This document shows positions 1 through 7,532 of a stretch of DNA of 37,677 bases, in pieces. Both the position numbers and the translations under genes were made by a program. Each line of letters starts with the position of its first letter. Position 1 is the stretch's first letter. Below the pieces are notes generated by a model. That model was not told the origin of the DNA. It saw only the letters and a program-made list of their open reading frames with translations, and ran no database searches. Source of the DNA: Pseudozyma flocculosa PF-1 (Eukaryota; Basidiomycota; Ustilaginomycetes; Ustilaginales; Ustilaginaceae); the NCBI RefSeq assembly GCF_000417875.1, contig NW_006920882.1:144951-182627 (forward strand), in the 5' to 3' direction.

Positions 1-45
1 CGGACCGGGACCGGGCCGTCCGGTCCGGCCGTCCGTACGGACGTC
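1..45. repeat. GC-rich inverted repeats at window edge
   Basis: The first 45 bases are built from CGGACC/CCGGTC units. CGGACCGG (1-8) has its reverse complement CCGGTCCG nearby (about 20-27), and GTCCGTACGGAC (about 31-42) is a palindrome. The reading frame of the downstream exon is stopped at 58-60 (TAG), so this stretch is not coding in that frame. It is probably intronic sequence of the gene ending at 456. Confidence 0.4.
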
Positions 46-213
46 CTAACCGAAACGTAGTAGTACCTACCGAACGTACGTACGTCGGCGCCTTCTCTCC
101 CTCCTCCCTCCCTCCCTCCTCTCTCCCTCCCTCCCCTCCTCCCTCCTCCCTCCTCCCTCCTCTCTCTCTCTCTCTTCTCTCGCGCCGCCCCTCCTCGTCC
201 TCCTGACTCGCAG

Positions 214-456
214 TTCGACCCAGCCGAGGGCGACACGACAGCCGAGCGGGCGCAGAGCCTGGCACTCCTCTCCAAGCTGGGCAAGGGCGCGCCCACGTCG
301 TCGTCGATGCGGCGCAAGATGGCGGGCCAGGGCGACGACGAGCTCGTCAATGCGCGGAAAGCCGTCAAGTTTGCCACCAACGGCAGCGGCATCAATGCCC
401 TCAAGGGCAAGGGCCGCTCTGGCGCAGCAGGTGGAAAGAAGGGCGGCAGGAAGTGA
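214..456 (+). CDS. 3'-terminal exon of an unrecognised gene (partial)
   Basis: The last 80 codons of a gene whose start lies outside the window. The exon follows a long pyrimidine-rich tract (about 100-200) and a CTGACTCGCAG acceptor ending at 213, and runs open to TGA at 454-456. The peptide contains ERAQSLALLSKLGKG and ends in a Gly/Lys/Arg-rich tail (GKGRSGAAGGKKGGRK). Such basic tails are common in nuclear and nucleolar proteins, but I do not recognise the family and assign no function. Codons end mostly in G or C like the neighbouring genes. The upstream exon cannot be placed; a GTACGT near 75 could be its donor. It converges on CDC123, with 242 bp between the stops. Confidence 0.6.
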   Translation, partial: FDPAEGDTTAERAQSLALLSKLGKGAPTSSSMRRKMAGQGDDELVNARKAVKFATNGSGINALKGKGRSGAAGGKKGGRK

Positions 457-698
457 CGAGGCGTGGGGCCCCCACCCCCTTCTTTCCCCTTCCCCTTCGC
501 CTTCGCTCTTGTCTTCGCGACGTCCTTCCGATCGTTCTGCATTCATTCACAAGTGTTGTACATACAGTCGTAACCATTCCCGAGCCAGGGCCGCTGCCTC
601 CTCTGTGCAAACTACTCGACGCCACGCCACATTACAACCGCCTGTGCTGGTCCTCTTCTTAGACATTTCGCCCTCGCACGCGAAACCAGCCCGTCCAC

Positions 699-2250
699 CT
701 ACTCATCATCGGACACGTTGGCCTGAGCAGCGGCGAGCTGGTCGGTCCAGTGTCGCGCGAATTCGGCGATGCCCTGTCCGTTGGACACGTCAATGACGTC
801 CTTGGGCACCATGTTTTGCGAATACGTCGGAAACGACTGCGACGCCTGCGCGTGCGATGTAATCAGACGCAGTGGCGGCAGCTCTTGGTCCTCTTCGTCG
901 GAGGAGGAGGAGGAGGAGGAGGAGGAGGAGGAGGAGGAGGAGGAGGAGGAGGAGGAGGAGGCAGGAGGAGGATTGGGCATCGCTGCTGCGATTGGCTGAG
1001 GATAAAAGGCCGGGCCGGGATACGACGGCGGGGTCGGTATCCTGACTCGGTCCCTCTACCTCCTGCGATGCGGATCGGATCGGAATCCGCACCACATCCT
1101 GCTCCCCCTCCTGGCCTCTCTCCCTCTCCTCCCTCCTCGCCACCCTCTCAACCGCCAGGGCCTCAACCTCCTGCCACTCCCAGAGGATAGGATCGGTACG
1201 CGGCAGGAACGGGTTGACGTCGACGACAAACACCCGGCCCATATCGCGGGTGAGGTAGGCGTCAAAGATGTAGTCGGCGATGGGCATGCGCGGCCTCAGC
1301 ACCGCCTCGAAAAAATCGCCGATCCGCCGCCGCACCGTCCGCTGCACCTCGGTCGGCTGGAGGTGCTCGAAAAAGGTAATGTCGCGCTGCGACAGGCAGA
1401 CGAGCGTGTGCCGCCGCACAAAGCACCGGAACTCGTGCGACTTGGGCATCTCAAAGTACTTTTTCAGCACCAGCGTCAATTCCGGCGTCGCTGGCGTCGC
1501 CGTCGTCGCTGTTGCTGCCGTTGCCGATGTCGCTGCCGCAGGTCGTGGCGGCTGTGCTGTTGCTGTTGCTGTCGACGGGGCAGGGTTGGCGGAATCGGAG
1601 CCGGACGAGACGGCAAGACGGGATGTGGCGGCTTCGAGCGTGTCCGGCCGCTCGTCTGCTTGCTGCCGCTGCCGCTGCAGCTGCGCCAGCTCAGCAGCCT
1701 GCTCCACGTCCTTTGTGACGAAATCGGAGCTCTTGAGGACGAGGTAGACGTCTTCGGGTGTGGTGCAGCGCAGCGTCGAGCCGGGCAGGATCCACGCGGC
1801 GTCCTGGGGCGCGCTCCAGTTGAGCTTGGGGAAGACGGCGCCATCGTACCTCGCTATGGCGGTACGTATCGCCGCATCGAGCGCGGCAAACGTGGGCGGC
1901 TCTTCCGCTTCCGCATCGTCGTCGTCGTCGTCAGAAGGTGCGCTGAGGACCTCGGCCTCGTCGTCGGAGAGGGACTGGAAGCGACCGTCCGGATGCGCCG
2001 GCGACGGCTTGGTGGAGATGTGGCCGGAGTCGCGCGGGAGGACGATGCTGTCCGCCTCGAGCCAGGGTAGGAAGTCGGGCTGCAGCGTGGATACGGGGAT
2101 CAGGGTGGCCTTGGGCGAGTCGGAGCGGAAGAGCGGGTACCACGAGCTGAAGAGGGTGTGGTGCAGCGCGAGGTGGACGGGCGTCAGCGGCAGTGCCGGC
2201 GCCATGCCGCCGTTCTCGTCTTCGGTGCCTGTCGTGGTCGAGGCAGCCAT
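699..2250 (-). CDS. CDC123: Cdc123/D123-family eIF2 assembly factor
   Basis: Cdc123 proteins are ATP-grasp-like chaperones that help join eIF2 gamma to eIF2 alpha, and so are needed for translation initiation. Two exons are read, 2250-1060 and 995-699, separated by a 64-nt intron (996-1059; GTAGAG donor, TTTTATCCTCAG acceptor), giving about 495 residues. The N-terminus has the family block SSWYPLF and a run ending in LEADSIVLP; the middle has [29 protein letters not shown] and ILWEWQEVE; the last exon carries LITSHAQ and [12 protein letters not shown], as expected for the family C-terminus. The ATG at 2250 sits in a strong GCCACC context; an in-frame ATG at 2379 would add a low-complexity leader that looks like 5'UTR. 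Odd points are an acidic loop and a run of about 20 serines from (GAG)20 read in antisense. It shares a 336-bp divergent promoter with CBC2. Confidence 0.9.
901..960. repeat. (GAG)20 trinucleotide tract
   Basis: Sixty perfect bases of GAG repeat. On the minus strand it reads as TCC and encodes the poly-serine run at the start of the last CDC123 exon, just downstream of that gene's only intron. Length variation in whole triplets would change the serine number without breaking the frame. Confidence 0.95.
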
Positions 2251-2586
2251 GGTGGCGGTTCCGGTCGGCAATGGTTGGTGCAGAGGCGGGATGGAAGGAG
2301 GAGGAAGCGAGAGGGAAAGGAGGGGAAGAGAGAAAGACGTCAGGGTCTCGTCGGTGACTCTTGCCTCTTCTCGCGCCAAAATTCCCGTGGCTCAGCGGCA
2401 CGGCGCTCCCTCCGATGCCCGACTTCCGAGGGTCGACCGACAGAGGGAAAGCGGGCTCGAGGGTCGAGGAGCAACCCCCACCACCTCCGCCTTTCGCTTC
2501 TCGTTCTCGCATTCCGCACTGGGCCCTCTCTCTCTTTCTCTTTCTCTCCATCTAGCCGACACCGCCTCGCCACCTCAGCATCCACC
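2251..2586. promoter_or_regulatory. Divergent promoter of CDC123 and CBC2
   Basis: The 336 bp between the two start codons must hold both promoters and both 5'UTRs. It is rich in C/T runs on the CBC2 side (for example TCTCTCTTTCTCTTTCTCTC near 2528-2548). I see no convincing TATA box or other named element. Confidence 0.6.
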
Positions 2587-3769
2587 ATGTCGCACGTCCT
2601 AGAACCGCTAGACGCACCCTCATCCTGTAAGCACCCTCCCCGCCCGCCGCCGCTCCCTCGCTCGACGTCCCAAACTAGCTTGGCTGACCTATCCTCTCCT
2701 CCTCCTCCTCCTCCTCTTCTTTCTTCCTGGCGCCCGCTCAATTCTCATCGGACAGACCGCGACTCGCGGGCGCGCGAAAACAGGCAGGAGCAGCAGCGCG
2801 CGCTCCAGTCGACGGCGACGCTGTACCTGGGCAACCTCAGCTTCTACACGACCGAGGAGCAGATCTACGAGCTCTTTTCGCGCGTCGCCAACCTCGGCAG
2901 CGGCGGCGGCATCAAGCGCATCATCATGGGCCTCGATCGGAATACAAAGACGCCCTGCGGCTTCGCATTCGTCGAGTGGGTAGATTGGCCCACGCGAAGC
3001 ACAGGTTCGAGACGGTCGCAGGGTTCTCGGCTCATCCCTCTTGATACTCGTGCGCCCTCTTTGTCCTTATCCCCGTCGTCGACGGTCGTCGCCGCCTCCG
3101 CCTCGCAGGTTCTACACGCACGCCGAAGCCGTCGACTGCATGCGCTACATTTCGGGGACCAAGCTCGACGAGCGCGTCATCCGGTGCGACCTGGATCCGG
3201 GCTACAAGGATGGGCGCCAGTACGGGCGTGGCAAGAGTGGCGGGCAAGTGCGCGACGAGTACCGCCAGGAGTACGACGCCGGGCGCGGCGGCTGGGGCCA
3301 CAACCGGCTGCGCGAGGAGGAGGAGCGGAAACGCATCGAGGCAGAGGAAAAGGAGCGCACGCGCCGCGAGGCCCGCGAGGACCTCTACCGCGAGACCGAG
3401 GCCGGCGCCAGCGGCGGAGGCGGCGGACTCGTTCCCGAAGGCGCAGAGGGGCAGTACGACGAGACCGAGGGGAGGAGCAGAGGCTTGGACGGTGCTGCAT
3501 CTACCGAAGCCGATGGCGGAGGTGGCGGCGACGAGGCGGCGGCGACGCAGCAGGGAGCGAAGAGGGCCAGAAGCCAGGACGACGAGGACCTCGAGCAGAG
3601 CCACAAGGTACGTGTGCTCCCCAGCCCCCCGCTCCGTGATCATCGACGACAAGAGCAAGCCCCTCTGCGTCTCCTATCGACGACGCTGACCCCCTTCCCT
3701 CATTGTCCCCGCCTCGCCACCTCGCAGAACCCACGCTTCCGCGGCGAAGAGAGGGACGAGGAAGAGTAG
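2587..3769 (+). CDS. CBC2: Nuclear cap-binding complex small subunit (CBP20)
   Basis: The small subunit of the nuclear cap-binding complex binds the m7G cap of RNA polymerase II transcripts through one RRM, with the large subunit as partner. Four exons are read: 2587-2626, 2756-2975, 3109-3607 and 3728-3769, 266 residues. RNP2 is LYLGNL (residues 36-41) and RNP1 is CGFAFVEF across intron 2. The two tyrosines that stack on the cap in human CBP20 (Y20, Y43) correspond to Y14 (SYRDS) and Y44 ([13 protein letters not shown]). The signature [18 protein letters not shown] is intact. After the RRM comes a charged Glu/Arg/Gly tail of about 100 residues, making it longer than the roughly 156-residue human protein. 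Introns 1 (129 nt) and 3 (120 nt) are multiples of three with no in-frame stop; intron 2 (133 nt, donor GTGGGT) is not. Confidence 0.93.
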
Positions 3770-4078
3770 CCCGCGCCGTCCTCGCCCACATCGGCGCATC
3801 CGCGCAACTTCTAACTGTACTCTAGCATCGCATCGCTACGCTGACCCCGTCGCACCCTCCTTTTGACACACGCATGGCAGTCGATGCAGCGATCGAGGGC
3901 ACTTCCGAGGATGAGCATCCGAGCTCGTTGCACAGCTCATTTGGCAGAGGTAGGGGTATACGAGCTGACGAAGGGGAGAGTGGCAGTTCCGAGGGAGGGA
4001 GGAGGATGGGGAAAGAGCCGCTGGGATGAGGGCCTGCGTTGTCCGACAAGAGGATCCGGTACGACGGCGAGCAGCAGG
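3770..4078. other. Convergent 3' intergenic region
   Basis: This holds the 309 bp between the stop codons of CBC2 and the DHHC gene and must contain both 3'UTRs. I see no gene, repeat or RNA in it. Confidence 0.5.
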
Positions 4079-5905
4079 TCAGGCTACGCCCGTCGTCATC
4101 GCCGCCGCTGCTGCCGCCGCCGTGCCGTCCAAGCGGCATCCGGGGTTGACCCTCCGCGTATCGTCGACGTGCCAGGCGGTACGATCGATCCAGCTCTCGA
4201 GCTGCACGCTCCTCCACCCGAGGCCGTTGCGCACGTTCTTGGCAACGCTGCTCGTCGCAAACGGGTTGGGGTCCTTTTCCCTCCGGCCCGACGGCTTCTT
4301 GACGCCGCAAAAGGCCAGCGCCGCCCAGCAGTACATCGACACTGGGTTGCTCAGCCCGCCAGGACGGCCGTAGACGGAGTCGACGTCGTCGTCGTCCTCG
4401 TACCTCTTTTCGGCGCCGAACTCGCGCGCCGTCGAGATGCGGATCTGCTCGACGGTGGTGCGGTTGAGGAGGATGAGGCGGACGTGGTAGGCGAACAGCG
4501 TCGCTATCGGGCCCAGCCCCGAAAGGGTGAGGACAAAGAGGACCGCAGAGACGGGCGTGTCGGCCAGCGCCTCGCGGAAGCTCTTGTCCGGCGCCGGCTG
4601 GCCGCGCGGGAAGGTGAAGCTCGAGGGCCGCGTGAGGAAGACGAGGTGGATCACGGTGAAGGCGATGACCAGCAGCGCAGAGAGGATGCCGGCCGTGAGG
4701 AACACCATGAACGGCACATAGTTGCGCCGGCCGATGCACGTGTTGAGAAAGTCGCAGTGATGGTCGATGTTTTCAACGCAGTTGTCGCACACGCGGCAGT
4801 GGCTGCTGCGGGGCGGACGGTAGGTGCCGCACGTCTCGCACCACTTTACGCGCACGTCTTCGCCGCGGATGCGCACCACGCGCTGCACGGGGATCGCCAG
4901 CGGATCCGCAGGGTCGGCAAACGGTTGCGAATCCTGCGGACCTGCCTGGCCCAGCGTGCACGGCGGATCCGGATCCAGATCGCGCGGCACGACGCCCGGA
5001 TCCTTCCAGGCCGTGACGAGCATGTTGACGAGCATCAGCAGGTAGACGTAGGCGAACACGGCCACGACAGCGGGCGAGACGTTGTCGACGAGCCACCTTG
5101 CCTCGAACCCGAGAAAGAGGCCGCCCAGGGCCAGCGCGTAGGCGAGCGAGCCGAGGAACGGCAGCGGGTTGCCGCCGGACGTCATGACGAGTCCGTGGCA
5201 GAAGAAGCGGTTGGACCCGCTATGCAGCCGGTAGTTGCGCTTGCGGGGCAGCGAGGTGGGCGGGATGGTGATCGACACGCTCGAGGCGCCTCCTCGACCG
5301 GCCGTGGCCGCAGACGAATGGCGGCTCGCCGCGAGCGCCGACTGGCGCCTCGACGCTATCCGGTCAGGGGATCCGCCTCCGCCGCTGAAAGCTGGGTCTG
5401 TCCTGTGCCGCAGGTGGGCCTTGTCGCTCTTGAGCGTGTAGCTCTGCTCCTCGTAAGCGCGCAGCCCCGGCCGATCCATGGCCTGCAGGAAGTGTTCGGG
5501 CGAGTCGGCTCCGGGCGCTTTTCCGACCCGGTGAACACCGGCACCTGCACCTGGGATCGCCCGCGCAGGGATGAGTGGGTCGGTGCTGGCGGCCATCTTG
5601 AGCGTCGAGCTGACGGATCCGGAGTGGCCGCGGCCTGCCGGAGCCAAGCCGTCGACTTTGGCATCGGCATCGGACGAGGCGAGCCGCGCGTGGGACGTGG
5701 AAGGCGTGCCAAACGAGCGGGCGTCGGCCTGCTTGTCCTTGACGGTGGCAGGCATCGAACCGATATGCGTAGCGCTCGAGAGCGAGTAGACGGAGCTCGA
5801 AAAGCCTCGCGGACTGGGCGATCGATTGCCGCGAACGCCTACATCGCCCTGCAGACTGAGGTTGGAAGCACTGTTGGCCGCTCGGAAGGGGTCTAGCTGC
5901 TGGTT

Positions 5906-5951
<46 letters not shown>

Positions 5952-6722
5952 CTGGGGGTGGTGGAGCTGGGGCATCGGCGAGGAGGCGTCCTGGGGCGGG
6001 GCTGCTGGCGTGGGCGCTCGCGAGTACTCGTCGAGCTGGGAAAAGGGGCTGCGGCTACGGTCGTGCAAGATGGGCGAGACGGCGCCATGGCGGGCGTTTG
6101 GCTTCTTTGGTGCAAAGAAGCCTGCAGGCGGTAGGATGGACGAGGTGGTGCGGCGATCCTTTCTGCGCGGCACGAACCCGCCTTCGTCGGCGTCGTAGTC
6201 GTCGTGGTCCCCGCTGCCATGTGCATCGCCGAGGACGTGGCCCACACTGCCTTCGTCGATCTCGGCGTTGCGGACCGAACGTCCCGAGGCCATGCTGAGC
6301 CTGCTTGCAGGCCGCGCGACGCCGTCGGCACCTATGCTCGTGGCCGCCTGGCGGGTTGGGTCGGTGGTTGCATCGTGCATCGATCTGAGCTGGTCAAAGG
6401 AGCTACGCCCGTCGGAAGAGTACCGGTTGCGGGCGTTGGCGGTCGAAGCAGCGACGGCGGCGCGATCCCGCAGCTGTTGCTCGTGGTCCAGGAGCGAGCC
6501 GCTGCCGATGCTGGAACGGCGCTGCGGCGGAGGCGGGCTGGCGGGGAGGTTGGCATAGGCGGCGTTGCTGGTGCTGCCACCGCCAGGGCGATGAGAGGGG
6601 CCTTCGGAGTCGGACGAAGCCGATGTGCGACGAGCCGTACGCTGTGCTGATGAGGCGGAAGGGGCAGTGGCAGCCAGCTCTCCAGCGGCCGCGGCGGCGG
6701 CGGCGGCTTCCATGTCCGGCAT
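4079..6722 (-). CDS. ERF2: Erf2-type DHHC protein S-palmitoyltransferase
   Basis: DHHC proteins attach palmitate to cysteines of membrane-associated proteins; Erf2 acts on Ras with Erf4 at the ER. The core has paired membrane segments before and after a Cys-rich domain: WCETCGTYRPPRSSHC, then CRVCDNCVENIDHHC (DHHC at 4765-4754), then NTCIGRRNY. A C-terminal NPFATSSVAKN block resembles the Erf2 NPF motif, hence the subfamily choice. The start MPDME at 6722 begins a long Ser/Ala/Pro-rich cytosolic N-terminus. That N-terminus reads well in one frame down to about 6028 (SPFSQLDEYS), while the rest reads well in another frame from the CAG repeat on (QNQQLDPFRAANSASN). A GT-AG intron at 5952-6027 (76 nt) or 5967-6027 (61 nt) would join them, giving about 855-860 residues, but neither has a good branch site. 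A sequence error near the repeat is the alternative. Family is certain, N-terminal model is not. Confidence 0.85.
5908..5953. repeat. CAG/CTG trinucleotide repeat in the DHHC gene
   Basis: About 15 GCT units on the plus strand. On the minus strand they read as CAG (glutamine) in the frame of the catalytic domain, but as GCA (alanine) in the frame of the N-terminal region. The gene model changes frame here. Confidence 0.95.
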
Positions 6723-7532
6723 GAGGCGAGCGTAAAGAGGTGAGTCGGTCGGGTCGGGGCGAGGGCCAAGGCGAGGGCAAGCGATGAAACGAATGTGGTG
6801 GTGGCGCTGTCCCGACGGTGCGCAGGCCGTTGGTCGTGATCAGAGGAACGAGTTCGCTGGCAGACTGAACTTTGGATCCCGAATCAGAGCGGAACAGCCG
6901 GTGCGATCATGCTGAGCCGAAGGAAAAGCGCCGAAAGGTGGGGGTTCGCTGGTACGATGGGGGCCAAGGCGGGAGGTGGGTGTCGGAAGAGCGAGGAGAG
7001 GGGATAAGAGAGGGAGGGGAGGGAAGAGGGGTGAGGCAGGGAGGACCGGGGCAAGGAGAGGATGATGAGGTCGGGGGTATGGGCGGAGCGAGGTCGGAAT
7101 GGTGCCGACGGAGAAGGAGATGGTGACGATCCCAAGTGCGCGCCCAGCCTGGCTTGGCCCCTTGCCTTGCCTTGCCTTGCCTGGCCTGGCCTGGCCTGGC
7201 GCGGCACGCCTGCTTGTCTCGGCTTCTTGTCCGCGGCACCCAAGCAGCACGGCAGCCTGCGCAGGCGTAGGCCCAAGCTGGGCCCCGTCTCCCGGACCAG
7301 GGGCCGACTGACCGACCACATGGCTGCTCGGGATCGTCGGATGGCCCGGCCCCGACGTCGATCCTGGACTTGCGCTGTTGCTCTAGCTTCCGACCACCAC
7401 CATCTCGACTCGTTGGCCTGCTCTGTCGCTATCGCTCTGGCACTTTACGACCACGATCACGACCACGACGACTCCCATGCACCACCCAACGACTATTGCG
7501 CCACGGTGACGCCCTCTTCCCTAGCCCTCAAA
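6723..7532. promoter_or_regulatory. Divergent promoter of the DHHC gene and the acyltransferase fusion
   Basis: An 810-bp space between divergent starts. It contains pentamer tandem repeats (7161-7200) and purine-rich G/A tracts (about 6985-7070). The acyltransferase frame stays open back to 7062 and has an in-frame ATG at 7320, so part of this space could be coding if an upstream start is used. I see no firm TATA box. Confidence 0.45.
7161..7200. repeat. Pentamer tandem repeat (CTTGC)4(CTGGC)4
   Basis: Four CTTGC units (7161-7180) run directly into four CTGGC units (7181-7200), differing by one base per unit. It lies upstream of the acyltransferase fusion start. Confidence 0.9.

Noticed and set aside
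3863..5896. Long plus-strand open frame (677 codons) opposite the DHHC gene
   Set aside because: Shadow of the palmitoyltransferase; the sense strand has the DHHC zinc motifs and membrane helices.
7320..7532. Upstream in-frame start for the acyltransferase fusion
   Set aside because: The added 71 residues are Arg-rich then His/Asp-rich with no signal or membrane anchor, and the ATG at 7533 has better context just before the conserved domain.
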